DNA of 64,000 nt from Monilinia fructicola (taxonomy: Eukaryota; Ascomycota; Leotiomycetes; Helotiales; Sclerotiniaceae), in NCBI GenBank assembly GCA_008692225.1, contig VICG01000004.1:2833001-2897000 (forward strand), read 5' to 3'. Under the pieces are notes generated by a model. It had not been told where the DNA came from. It saw only the letters and a list, made by a program, of their open reading frames with translations, and ran no database searches. This document shows, piece by piece, positions 12,749 to 25,342 of the stretch. Positions within the stretch are counted from its first letter, which is position 1. Each line of letters opens with the position of its first letter. The position numbers were made by a program, and so were the translations under genes.

Positions 12749-13189
12749 ATGCTCGGTACCAGTCTCCCAATATTACTGCAACCAACAGAATCCGGAGAAT
12801 TCTTAGTTCTGGGTGCTTACTTTATCCATGGCTTGACGGACAATGAAGCATTACTTGATCCGGGACCAAATTCATGGAGCATCCAGCTGGACACAAGAAA
12901 GAACTCTGCATCTTCGACTCACATTGTCGAATCGCCGAGCGATAAAACCCTCGACGATCCATGTTTTCCACTTTTACCTGTTGCTTGGATCGAAAGAAAT
13001 AGAGATGATGGACTGTGGCCCACACTCGAATCTCTGTTTAAGAATAGGGTGATGGGCGAGATGATGACTGTGATCAAGAATGCTTCCGAAAGTTTTGATT
13101 CAACGGGGTGTGGAGTTGCGGCAATCCCGACTTGTTTGACCTTACTCGGCCGCGATCGCGACTTTTCGATTGTGGGACGAGGAAGTTGA
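12749..13189 (+). pseudogene. C-terminal relic of a HET-domain (heterokaryon incompatibility) protein
   Basis: The reading frame encodes GEFLVLGAYFIHGLTDNEALL, which resembles the common C-terminal 'G..YVHGxMxGEAL' segment of fungal HET proteins. About 110 residues follow without a domain I can name. The upstream HET domain is missing: immediately 5' the sequence becomes the AT-rich block, so the gene was cut by the insertion or erased by RIP. HET proteins trigger incompatibility reactions and are often lost or duplicated near repeats. Assignment rests on one motif and is moderate. Confidence 0.5.
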
Positions 13190-15363
13190 TGAGTGTCATT
13201 CTGTATGACTTCTACTCTATCTGAATATCCCCAGTGAAGTATTGCCCACTTCTGAAAATATTAATCCTGCCGGTCCTCTTTGGAGAATGGGCATGAGTGT
13301 TTCGAGTCCCCCCAGTTCTCTTCAAACAGTCATGATCACATGGGTACACGAACCCAGAATAAGACACCCAACAAAAGCCATCTCACCCCCCCCCCCCCCC
13401 CCGCCCTCTGCTCCCAACTTCTGAACACTAGAGTCGACCAACCTTCGAATCCATTTTCAAGCCCCTTCCATCAAAACCATTCTCTGCATCGATAAATCTA
13501 AACTAGGAGAGCGAGTCATCAGCCCGGTCCCAGAAAAGAGCGTTTCATCCTCGCTCACCTCCTGTCCGGCGCGGCTGCGATCTGCCTCGCGGGTTGCAAT
13601 TTAAGTTCTGCGCTATAGATTCTGACAACGACGTGGGGGAATATTCAAACCTGGCGTCGCGTTTTTGGGTTTCTTTTGTTGCCGCGCGCAAATCCTGCCA
13701 TTGCCGCCTCTAGCGGGCTTCTCTCGCTGCGTCAAGGCGGCTCGTTTGAGGCCGTGGATGCGGGTGCTGCATGTTGTATCTCTCGTGTTGGACAACCAAC
13801 ATGACGGCTCCTTGCACTTGGCTGCGCTTGGCTGATTCTCAAGATGGGGTTCCTTGTAAAGGGATGGATGTTGGGGCGAGGGGCACGTCGTCTGCATATA
13901 TATACTGGTATGTGTATGTATATCCATTCGCTCCTTGTTCTATTGGATGGTAGATGGGAGGTTCGAGAGTGGGAATCAGATTCCCTGTATGGTGTGGTGT
14001 GCTTATTTTATGATACTGATACTCTTGTGGTTTTCTGTTGATGGAATCTAGAATACCTCGTGGCCACCTTGAAAAGAATTGGAGCCAAACGTATTGATAG
14101 TCGTCGTGTTGTGGCTTCTTGATGGTAAACGGGGGCTTGTTGGTGCGCGGTTAAGTATTCGCTAGCTAGTTAACTCACGTCTGAAACTTTTGACAAGGAT
14201 GACAGAAAAATAGGTTTATGGATAGAGAAATACCTGGCTTCGAGTTCTACGAATGCCATAGTTTATTGTTCGTTGGTTTAGATATCGACTTGCGTTTCCT
14301 CCAGGTATTAACGTTTCCCATCGAGATGTAGCCAAGGTTTATGCATCCGGCAGAAGAGTTTCTGAAGGGGAATTTATAGATCCACAGCATCCCCAATAAC
14401 ATGTTAGGAGTGGAAGAGCAAGAATCAGGATCCTTCTGAGAGTTGCCAATTTTCTCTGCGCGTGTAAATTCGTGTTTTGTCTTTTTTTTCTTCTAATATT
14501 TGTTGGGATGGAGAGATCGTTGGGAGAAAGAAATTATACGCCGGAATAGCATTTTCAATGACTCCGGCGATGGCAACAGTGACGAATTCATACGAAATCC
14601 TCGTTCTAAACAGAAGACGAAGATCTACCTCTCGCGTTCCGCAAATCGGAGCTGCTACAGCCTACAACAAATTCAGCATCCGGAAAGGCTCCCTGATGGC
14701 TTGATAATTATACGAAATCTGTTCGGTTTTCAAGCTCCTGATTATCGTCTACTATCTGCTAAATTTCTGTCTTGTATCGTTGTGCATCTCGCGTTCCTGG
14801 CCGCATAATCTTCTGGTGCGTGTAGTGTAACTTACCAAGGAAGATGGGCTAGAAGTGTGTATTCAATCTAAAAGATGCTCAACCCATATTTGGCAGCCTC
14901 TTGCTTCAGGATACGAGAATCTTGGTCCTTGGATGTGTAGAGGATGTACGCTTTGATATTTGATGGTAGTGGCCTATCAAGAATTGTCAAGGGGGGTAGG
15001 CAATGGAAAGGATTTTATGAAGCATGTGAATAGATTGTGTATACGGAGGTGCTGGGAATGATTGATTGGATGGGGGCGATATGGGCTCGGAGTAATGTGA
15101 GGAGTGTGTTTTCTTCTGTGGGCTATTGTTAGTATCTAATCACAAGGCAAAAATGAGTCGATAGTGGTAATAGGAGTGAGGATGTTCGATAGCGGTGGCG
15201 AGAAACTGAGTTTTTTAGGATTGGCAACATATAGCTACATCTATAACGCATGATCATTTTTCATAATGAGGAGAAAAGAAGCTAGAGGTATCTAACTATC
15301 TATATATCTAACTTTCCAATCAAGCATTTCAAAGTCCAAGTCAATATTTGAGGTTCAAACCCA
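13190..15363. other. Intergenic, no supported gene
   Basis: About 2.2 kb of normal composition with only short overlapping ORFs. A C18-type homopolymer lies at 13385-13402. I see no domain, splice-consistent gene or RNA gene here. Confidence 0.5.
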
Positions 15364-16840
15364 TCAATTAAGAATATCCCCACTCTCAGGTCCTTTCTGA
15401 GCCCTGTCAATTCTCTCCTGTGTAGTCTTGAACAATCTAGGATGACGCATTGGGACCCGCACATCTTCAAAAGAATTTCCCGTTCTTACCATCTCAGCTA
15501 AGCCTTTTGCTGCCAGCCAAATGTCAGGCATTCGATGGTCGTTGAAACCTGCGATGATGAATTGACCCGATTTGCCAGGGATAAGACCAATGTGGGGATT
15601 TGAATCGAAGGAGTAGCCAATGAATGTGTGTCAAGTTGGGTTTCGTTTGTTGGGGAGATGGTATGAGGGAGGTGATTTACTTGCAGTCAAGGTGCTTCCA
15701 ATCTTTGCACCAGAGTTATCCCATCCGCGGAAAGTCTGCTGCATAAACTCCTCATAGTATCCTTCCATCTAGTCTGGGAATGAAATGATCGAGGATTTCA
15801 TCTTCAGTGCGAATAATATAGGAGTGGTCGGCAAGAGGTGCTGTTGCGCTATTGGCGACGATGATATGGCAGCATATACCTTTGCATGGAATGATGTTCT
15901 TGGCATATTCGGGAAGAAGACCAGAGACGTAGGCATTACTTGCATAGACAATCTTGGGGGCACGAATGATTTCTCGTGGAGTTTTTGATCAAGAAATGGC
16001 CATGAGATGCTTGACTGATTGAAGTGACAGGAGTGTTGGCTTGTAAGTTGATGGAGCCTGTGGCCAAAAACGGAAGAAAGGAGTGAAGTAGGGAGTTTAT
16101 ATGGAGATATGGTAGCCGCGGTATAAGTTGAGCATGCTTTTGCACCTTCAATACCAGAGATTTAATTCCGGTTAACAAAAGAATATCAAGGGTGATGAAG
16201 ATGAAATTACACTTTCTGCGTTCCTACCCGCGGTAAAGTGAACATCCTCCAGATAGGGTAGATTTCGGTTCAAACGCAAACTCTCATAGGTGTCTTTGCT
16301 CGATTTGGCAGCTTCCTGGTTGTTCTACACATCACAAGTTCTGGTTAGTGTGAAATCACAATCGATCTTCTCGCGTAAAATGAGTTTCTTTAATGCTTGA
16401 ACATGAGTAATTTCAAACTCGGCAATCTCAGCGCCAGCTTGGACGCCTGCACGATCAATATAAGCTGGAATGTAACCATAAAGATCTGGAAGAAGATGTC
16501 CACATATTGCTTGTCAGTATAATATCGTGGACATATCTAAGTTCTTGGTATTACCATTTCTTGCAGTAGCACCTGAGCAAACCAATCTTGCTTCGAGAAT
16601 CATTACTGACAACTTGGAAAAGCTATTAGAAGTGCTATCTTTGACAAGATTATATGCAGTAGCTACTCCAGCATATCCCGCACCAATGATAAGAATATCG
16701 ATAACTTCATTTTCTGGTAGGGCTTCAGTACTTCTGTGGTCATGAAGGGGGTGTTTTCCAGAGTGCCAGAAAAGCTTTGTGGAATTCCTGACAGGGGTTC
16801 CAGGAGTTGGAAATTTGGTAAAGGTTCGTGGGTTTGCCAT
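15364..16840 (-). pseudogene. FAD-dependent oxidoreductase (DAO family), disrupted
   Basis: The likely start is MANPRTFTKF at 16840. The protein has the dinucleotide-binding fold DILIIGAGYAGVATAYNL, the EAR..CSGATARN motif of the DAO (glycine/D-amino-acid/sarcosine oxidase-like) family, LYGYIPAY, then IVYASNAY and a C-terminal PHIGLIPGKSGQFIIAGFN segment that closes the FAD site. The stop is at 15364. An intron of about 45 nt probably follows ARN. The frame is broken by an in-frame TAG at 16325-16327, an extra base in the A5 run 16066-16070 and an extra base in the T5 run 15982-15986 (plus-strand coordinates). The homopolymer changes may be sequence errors; the TAG could be a real lesion. Family membership is secure, the substrate unknown. 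The permease downstream suggests amine or amino-acid catabolism. Confidence 0.75.
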
Positions 16841-17273
16841 AATGCTCTTGTTGTTGAACTGCTGTGGAATTTCTTGGAGTATAAGCATATAATAAAGAGC
16901 CCAATTCTTAGAGGTTTTGAGTGACATGTATATAAAGTGATATATTATTGTCGGGAAATGGATCATGTGATATTGAGTTGCTGTACGAATAATACATCTA
17001 ACCGTATTGGGCGTACTAGCACCTCGAGGACGTCTATAAAGTCGTCCTCCATTCCATAGGTTACATAGAGAATAACAACGATGATATACCAACAAAAGAT
17101 TTTAAGTACTTACACTTTAACTGACCAAGTTTATACCAACAATTATAGAGTATGAATATATCACACGAATGGGGTAATAGAATACCATAATACTCAAGGT
17201 TGAAGTATTTCAGTGCAAAATAAAGGAATAGCCACAACTCTTGCTAAAGAAAGGAAAGGGAGATTGAGGTTGG

Positions 17274-18240
17274 TTAATGAGAGCTCCTCAGGTACTCAAT
17301 GGCACCAGCTTTCAAAGGAATGCCAAGATGCCAACAGCAGTGAATAGCCATTGAAATACTTGTAGCCCAAGCCATAAAATTGTTGAGAATCTTTTCCCGC
17401 CAACGCGTGCCAGATTTGATACTCATCTTTTGTTTACAAGCCAGCTTACTGCGCGAACCCAATGCTTTGGAGCAGATTTAGAGTCAAGACTAGCCCTTAC
17501 CAAACCTTTGGTAAAGACATGATGATCTTGTGCTTGATAACCAAAAATAAACGCACAAACTCTCGTTCGATATCTCCTCAAAAAGGTGGTTCAAATAGTG
17601 AGCATTTTTGATGTACTCGTCACTATCGACAACCATGTACTGTAGAGTAGTTCAAGATTGACAAGAGGATTGTAGAAGCTGATAGCCTTGAATTTCGTGA
17701 TCGGATGCTAACTTCAGGGGTAATATACAGCCACACCTGGGCAGTCACTAGAACTAATCTGATTTGGCACTAGCCGTAGTGTCAAAACATCCGAAGACTT
17801 CCTCGCAATCGGAACACAAAAACTATTTTCTGGTGCAACACAATCATGCTGCCACGAAGAATGATTGATAGCTTGTTGTTATCAACATGAAGTTCATGCA
17901 ATGACCTGAAGATTCTTTTCCCAAATATGGTTGTTGCTCGCAAATAAGAGGCCACAAGGCTTGACACTCCAAATGGATGGTGTTGCATACATTTACAGGT
18001 GGAAACGAAGTCATTCAAACATACCTCTCATACACATGTTCCAGACGTGTCATAAAAAAGAGAGTCACAAGAACCAGTTCACGATACACAACATGATGTG
18101 AGCAGGTAAGGATGCAATAAAGCTGTGATTATCTCAGACATATCAACTGCAAGTTGCTCCTTCCCGATGAGAAATCTCGGGGGATTAGACGTGCAGAAGT
18201 CGTAGGTGTCTTTCTTTCCTCAAAAGTTATGGCAATCTTA
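17274..18240 (-). pseudogene. Unidentified gene relic between oxidoreductase and permease
   Basis: Composition is gene-like and several minus-strand pieces look like real protein, for example YDFCTSNPPRFLIGKEQLAV (about 18200), FMTRLEHVYER, then HHPFGVSSLVASYLRATTIF and a C-terminal WREKILNNFMAWATSISMAI. The pieces lie in different frames with stops between them, and I could not assemble one spliced model. I do not recognise the family. It is either a degraded gene or a gene with several sequence errors, as in its neighbours. Confidence 0.35.
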
Positions 18241-18343
18241 CACATCACCAAATCGTTTATTTTTCTTCTAAGAATCTTTTGGGCTCAAGATTTATTCAGA
18301 GCCACGTCTTAATCAGATAAAGCGATCCAAATTGCTTGTCGAA

Positions 18344-20448
18344 ATGTCCTCTTATAAAAATCTCAACAAGCCGACAAAACCACTACTCCCAGTGATGAAC
18401 CTTTGATTTTTCCGGGCCATGAAATATTGGCTCAACCTCAAGAAGACGAGCCTAAGGAGTTTGCTGAGGTTAAGGCATTGAGGTAACACAAAAGATGTGT
18501 TGAATTCGTAGAAGCGTTTAGCTAAGTTTGCTATCAGGCGAGGCTTAGCTCAACGGCATATATCCAAATGATTGCTTTAGCTGGCACAATAGGAACGGTG
18601 AGAGGGATAATAACCTGTGACCGAATTTGGCAGATATTGATACTCATAGGGACTTTTCTTGGGTTCCGGAAAGGCTATTGCTAGAGCAGGTCCACTGGGA
18701 GCATTGTGAGTTTATGGGGCGGAGATATAGTGCAGCACTTACTGGCTCATCAGATTAGGATATACTCTCGTAGGAGTATTAGTGTCTGGTGTCGTTCTGT
18801 CAATAGCAGAACTAAGGTGCATTTTTCAGCAATATTCCTATTGTTACGAAACGTTGCTAAGATTAGCTTCTGCTGCAGTGCTCTCGTTCCATTGAGTGGA
18901 GGTATTATCCGCCATGCCGAATATTTCGTCGATCCCGCTCTCCTCGTTCGCCAATGGCTGGAATCAAGTATACAGCAATATCATCACGATACCCGCCGAA
19001 CTAGTTGCTGCCGCCGTGTTAATCCAATTCTGGGTTCAAATCAATAATGCGGGTATGGATTATATCCTTTGGGTTGCTCCTGATTGTTAGCAATCTACTC
19101 TTCGTCCGTGTGTACGGAGAGCTTGAATTTGTTTGTGCGATATTGAAAATTACTCTGATCGTAGGCTTGAATATCATGGTAATGCCGCCTTTCAATGCCC
19201 AAAGTCTTTGCTAACTCTTCTTAGGCACTCGTGATCACCTGCGGCGGAGGGCCAAATGGCGAAACATATGGGTTTCGATATTGGCACAATCCTGGACCAT
19301 TTGTTGACTATTTAGGGCACACCGGCGTATTGGGACATTTCATGGGGTTCTGGGCCACATTTTCCAACGCAGTATATGCTTACTCTGGGGTCGAAAATTT
19401 CTCTCTTGCGGCGGCAGAAACGCAATCACCCCGAAGAAACATTCCAATCGCTGCGAAAAGGATCTTCTTTCGAGTCATGCTTTTCTATGGTGTGTAAAAA
19501 TATCCCCCGGGGTCAAGATAAACTTATCAATCTGTTTCATAGTTCTTTCAATTTTCATGGTGGGCATGATCGTGCCATCGGATGATAAAGAGTTATTGCG
19601 GCCCACCGGAACAGCCGCACAATCACCATTTGTCATCGCAGCCAACAATGCAGGAATTAAGGTTGTTCCCTCAATCATCAATGCTGTGGTCTTGACTAGT
19701 GCATGGAGTGCTGGGAATGCAGGTTTGTACCCCCTTCATTCAAGATCAAGGACTTGACCACTGGTGGACTAAGATATCTATTAGCTATGCTTGGTGGTTC
19801 CCGAATGTTGTATGGACTTGGCCAACATGGACATTCTCCCAAGATTTTTCTTCGAACCAATCGTTTTGATGTGCCATACATCGCCATTGGATTTTTTAGT
19901 TTGTTCATTTGTCTCGGATTTCTGACACTTTTCGGATTCTGCAAATGTTGTGTTCACCTGGCTCCAGGACTTTGTTGCAGTATCTGCTCTTATCAATTGG
20001 ATGATTATTTGTGGTGTATACCTACGATTTTATTATGGATGTAAGAAGCAGGGAATTCCTCGATCAAATCTACCATGGAAAGGACCATTTCAACCATATG
20101 CAGCATGGATTGCACTCTTCTCATTCAGCCTTCTTCTATTGACTGGTGGATATTCAATCTTTCTCAAAGATCAGTAGGTATCTCCTATCTGGGATTGAGC
20201 GTGTGTGAAATCAATGACTAATAAGTTTCTTCCCTCTAGCTGGGACACCGAAACTTTCATTTCATCTTATATTAACATTCCACTTGTTCTCATCTTGTAT
20301 TTTGGTTACAAATATAGGAAAGATACTGGAATAGTTCCACTATCGGATATTCCAATTCAAAAGTTTTATTGACATCGCGAACGAAAACCCTGAGCCAGAA
20401 GAGGAGAAAGTTTCGGGGTGGAGGCGGCTTAACATATTGTGGAGTTAG
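18344..20448 (+). CDS. Amino-acid permease (APC superfamily, YAT-like), with several single-base frame breaks
   Basis: A plasma-membrane amino-acid transporter of about 552 residues once corrected. Conserved blocks run in order: QMIALAGTIGT|GLFLGSGKAIARAGPLGA (TM1 region), ALVPLSGGIIRHAEYFVDPA, GWNQVYSNIITIPAEL, FVRVYGELEFV, ALVITCGGGP, FSNAVYAYSGVE, AAETQSPRRNIPIAAKRIF, GGSRMLYGLGQHGHSPKIFL and an ending GWRRLNILWS. Introns are 18483-18537, 18598-18649, 18706-18753, 18817-18878, 19179-19224, 19490-19542, 19723-19784 and 20174-20239; all have proper splice ends. The frame is lost at an A5 run near 18357, near 18563, at CC 18942-18943, GGG 19051-19053, TTTT 19929-19932 and TTTT 20364-20367. 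The last four each carry one extra base. After correction the exon sum is divisible by three. Few nonsense substitutions are needed, which argues for sequence errors more than old decay. Confidence 0.8.
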
Positions 20449-22170
20449 GAAGATAGCTTTAGACTTACCGATGGATGGTGAAGGATAGATGGGGTTGATG
20501 AATCTTCTTGGTCGGGTGTAGAATAATTGACTAGAGCATACAGTTAGGAGTAGAGGTAATCATTTGCAATATACTGAGCTCAAGTTTTTATCATTTGATT
20601 CGAGGTCCAAGTTAAAAGAAATTACTTGTTGGAGATATTCAGATCGCGTGGCATGTTTGTATGATAATTATTGGACTTACCTCACTCCCCTGGGTGTAGG
20701 CTTACTACAAGAAAGAATCCATGAAGATTCTCCAGATGATTCAGGCAATCCTATGCTTCGTGCAGTGAAGTACTTCTTGAAATTATTACTCATTAACCCA
20801 TCATGCTCGTGGACGTGACGTGACGTTGACGTTGACGTTGACGTTGACGTTGACGTTAACAGGATCAATGTAGCCGACAAATTCATCTACAATCATCACA
20901 CCCCATGCAACGAAATACAATGCCCCAACGATGACAGATCTCTCGAAGGTATCTTCGAACAATATTACCCATCATCCTACACCTTAGGCACATTAGCTTT
21001 ACCAGCGTGGGTGGTAGCGGGGTTTTGTAGAGGTTGATGTTGTTTTCGGATTGTCGGTTGAGGAGACGGATGGGGGGATGGAATGAGTAAGGGGATAGGG
21101 GAGGATAGGGGGGGTGCGTAGATGGGTGTTTGGAAGAGTGTGGTTTTTAGCGAGGAAAGTATTTGGTTTGTTGCGCCGGAGGTTGTTATGGGATGTATGG
21201 GATTTGGGAGGTGAAGGGATTTGGAAGTTGGTAGATGGAGAGGAGAGGTGGGTTCGAATGATGGATATACATATATGGTGAGAATAAAAAATAAAGATCT
21301 TGTGTTGCGTTTGCTGGTTTTTTTGTGTGTGTGTGTGGATGGATGGATGATGTGGTGTGATATCGCTGTGCTTCTTTTGACCCTTATAACTACCTAGATA
21401 ACCCATCGCATTGTTGTTGTTTGTACCCGGTAGGTAGGTAGGTAGATAGATGGGTGGCTTTAACCATCACCATATTTCCATCACCATCATCGCTATCATT
21501 ATCATTATCTGGAAATATCAAGATCAGCCCTCACGCATGGCATCGTGCTCTCCAATACCGTATCTACCGGGCTCCATCATCATCAACCCTTCTTGGTATA
21601 GTTCTTTACTCCCGGGCTTCTCTGCTAGAAGCGTTGACGCAATTCTTCGTTATGGGGATGCGGATAACTGGTCTGGGGATTGTTGTGATGTTGTGATGTT
21701 GTGATGTTGTGATGTTGTGATGTTATCGGTACGTTTAAAAGCTTGACTATCACCGTATCTTTTTGTTCTTGCCATGTCATTACAATGGATGATAACAATG
21801 ACAATAACAATGATAATAACAATAATAACAATAAGCTTGACTCAGGAGTCTAGCATCGAGAAGCTGGAACGACGATAGAATCCACCCACGGTTTCAATCA
21901 CACTACCGCCGACTTCCCCCCGCCGTCGTGTTTGATGTCAGATTATTCCGAAGTCTTTGATCGGAATATATCATCTATCTATCTATCTGTGTATAGTCAA
22001 ACAACCACGCGAATCTCATCAAGACGCGGCCGGGATCGGGGATGCGTTTGAAGCGAGGGGGGAGATGCAGTCAAAGATAGCTGGACTTTCTGGCTCTTCA
22101 CAAGCGCACGGAAGTTTTATTAACACTGCGCGCTGTAAGATCTTATGTTCTCGGGTAGATATAGATATAG
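20449..22170. other. Intergenic, repeats only
   Basis: No supported gene. Simple repeats include a hexamer GTTGAC array (20816-20862), GGTA/GTAG (21430-21450), a nonamer TGTGATGTT array (21680-21725) and AACAAT/GACAAT (21785-21835). The ORFs here translate these repeats. Confidence 0.5.
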
Positions 22171-22173
22171 ATA

Positions 22174-23005
22174 AATCGTCTACCCTACTTCTTGCCACCC
22201 CCCCCCCCATTTGGCCAACATTTCACACCAAAAAACAGCCATTTTAACGTATTTATAACTCTACAAAAAATGAATATATATTTTTTTAAATTTTAATTAA
22301 AGCTTTTATATATAATTATTAATAAATCTTAAAAATCTTAAATTTTTGCAATTTTTTTATAAAAAGTTATAAAAGATTATAGAAAATTAAAATTCTAATT
22401 TTTCGATTTGTATATAAATCTTATACAAAATCAAAATCTTCAAAAAAAATTATATTTATTTAATAAAAATAATTAAAAATAATTTAATTTTTTTTTTTAA
22501 AAATCTTAAAATTAACTTAAATTGAATATATTATTTTAATAATATATTATTATTTATAATAAATGTTTAATATAAATTCTTAGATTTTAACGATAAATTT
22601 TTAAATAAAAATTTTTAATTTCAATTTACTTAATAGTTTTAAATTATTATATATATTTTGAATAGCTTATTTACTATGTATTGATTAATAGATTTTATAA
22701 AAATTTATAGATTATTTTTAGTGATTTTTATTTAGAAATTATAAATATTTATTTCAAAGTTTCAATTTTGTATATGATTTCCATACAAATCCAAAACCGA
22801 AAATTCTAATTTTCTATAATCTTTTATTATTCTTTATAAAAAAATTGTAAAAATTTAAGATTCTTAGAATCTATTAATAATTATATATAAAAGCTTTAAT
22901 TAAAATTTAAAAAATATATATTCATTTTTTTTAGAGTTATAAATACGTTAAAATAGCCGTTTTTGATGTGAAATGTTGGCCAAATGGGGGGGGGGGTAGG
23001 CGACT
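22174..23005. mobile_element. R2 copy 2: non-autonomous TIR element, 832 bp, inverted relative to copy 1
   Basis: The ends match the 11203-12035 element. The left end has G-to-A and C-to-T changes (AATCGTCTACCC) and the right end keeps GGGTAGGCGACT but lacks the GGCGAGAAGTA segment. Flanking TA is present on both sides. Comparing the centres of the two copies shows copy 2 lies in reverse orientation. No ORF. Confidence 0.85.
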
Positions 23006-23565
23006 TACAAGTATAGATATCATATTCTGCCTTAGAGTACTAAAAATATAACATTATGCCATAAATCAGATATAATATATTACCATATCTAAAATAGGAT
23101 TTTAATATATGAAATTAGGTAATCCATTAATATTTAAGTATATAGTATAAAAAAAGAATTGTTACGAAGGTCGAGTTATATAAGAGCATACGGGGATTAC
23201 TAATAAGATTAAATATAAATATAATATAAGGTATATTAAGTAAATTAGAGACTTTGCTTTTATTATAGAATAATGAAAGTAGTATATATAATTAAAAAAG
23301 CGATGTATAATCTTTAATATAAAAGTATAAAATGCTTTATGTATTTAAGATCGATATTATAGAATTAGAATAGACCTTCGATCTATTCCCCATTAATAAT
23401 ATAGTAGGAGTATATAATCACTTTTACGTAATAAGAATTAATATTAATAATCTATATATTTATTTTAAACTTAATATATTTATCTTAGTATATTAAATTA
23501 GACTTTTTTAAATATATTATATAATTCTAACTCATTTAAGCGTATTCGAGTATATTATAAATCTA

Positions 23566-23942
<377 letters not shown>

Positions 23943-24114
23943 GTATTAATATAAAATTAAATATTAAAATAGGATTAAAAATAGTATACTAGTATTTTAA
24001 AAGCTAATACAGTATTTCGAAAATTTTTAATATAAACGTTTCAAAGGTCCTATTATTATATACGTAAAATATATACTATAATAAGAGTTAGGAAGGATTT
24101 TATAATTATATAAC

Positions 24115-24878
24115 ACGAGCTTTAAGTACGGCCGCTCGGGCCGGCTAATAATATAACTCGCCTAAGGCTTAATATTATATAAATAACGACCTTTTACAAC
24201 CTCCCTTGTAGCTTATTATACGAAGCTTATATAATCAAGCTCCTTTTATATTATAATTATACTATTATAATAACTTTTTTCAAAAAAAATATTATATATT
24301 ATTAAAATTAATAATAATAAAATAATTAAAAGATTTATTTAATATTTTATTAATAAACTAAAAAATATAAGATTTTTAAAAATTATATTTTATTCTTTAA
24401 TGTTTTTATTATTTATAATATAATGTTTTTATTTTTATTTATTAAAATATTATAACTTAATTTTTATATTAAATTTTAAAAATAAGAAATAAAAAAGATT
24501 TATAAAAAAAGTATTATATTATAATAATAGCAATAAATATAAATTTTAATAAAATAAATATATAAAAAATAATATAAAAATAGGTTTTAATTAAAAAAAC
24601 TTATTTCAAACTAAATTTTACTAATTCTTTAGAATTTAAAATTTAAAAATAAAGATAAAATAAAATTAAACTAAGAAATTTAATTATTTATAATTTATTA
24701 TATATAAATTTTATAATTTCAGTTTTTAATTTTCTATAATAATTAATATATAAAAAATAAATTCTTTAAATTTAATATTATATTTAATATAATTTTTCAA
24801 TCTTTAAAAATTTAGGTTTTTTAATTATTAAGCGAATTATATTATTGGCTAGCTTAAACGACTATACTTAAAACTCGT
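24115..24878. mobile_element. Candidate TIR element inside R1 copy 2 (about 764 bp)
   Basis: The first 50 bp (ACGAGCTTTAAGTACGGCCG onward) recur inverted at 24829-24878 (ending TACTTAAAACTCGT), with nearly all differences being C-to-T or G-to-A. The inverted ends suggest a TIR transposon remnant, but a target duplication is not certain and copy 1 of R1 does not show the same left end. Confidence 0.45.
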
Positions 24879-25158
24879 TTTATAAAGTTTTTAAATAATA
24901 TTTATTTATTTTTCAATAATAAAAAAACTTAATAAACTTAAAAAATATATATTTAAAAAACGTATAATTTATAGAATATAGTTATTTATTTTAATATTAT
25001 TTTATTTATTATTTTAGTTTATAATATTAATATAATATAATTATTTACTTTTGTTAAAATTTCTATATTCCCGTATACACGTTACGTAGTTTTTTTTTGA
25101 ACCAATCAGCTTTTAGTTAATGAGACGTTTTAGAATATGTAACTTATAGATATGTAAC
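24115..25158. repeat. R1 copy 2 (inverted), RIP-mutated
   Basis: The reverse complement matches 148-1256. Matching landmarks are GGCCGCTCGGGCCGG at 24130-24144, AAGGAGCTTGATTATATAAGC in reverse at about 24220-24245, and the ACGTTACGTAG / AATGAGACGTTTTAGAATATG blocks at 25080-25140. Most differences are G-to-A or C-to-T. Confidence 0.8.
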
Positions 25159-25342
25159 TTATAGATACTATTAGAAATGTGGTATTCTAGGGCTGGGATT
25201 TATAATTAGACCTCTCACTTTCTGCTAATCTTATCTCCCTCGCTTTTGAGAGACGATTGTATACATACGGTACTCTATACGCTTAAACAACGCCTATCTC
25301 TCTCTCCCTTTTTCAACCTTCATTCCTAGAATTTGTTATATA

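Noticed and set aside
16325..16327. A mini-intron removing the TAG in the oxidoreductase gene
   Set aside because: The only GT..AG pair around it is about 15 nt, too short to be spliced.
20999..21406. 135-codon minus-strand ORF
   Set aside because: Low-complexity composition (Thr/Ser/His/Pro-rich) from GT/GGAT repeats; no domain.
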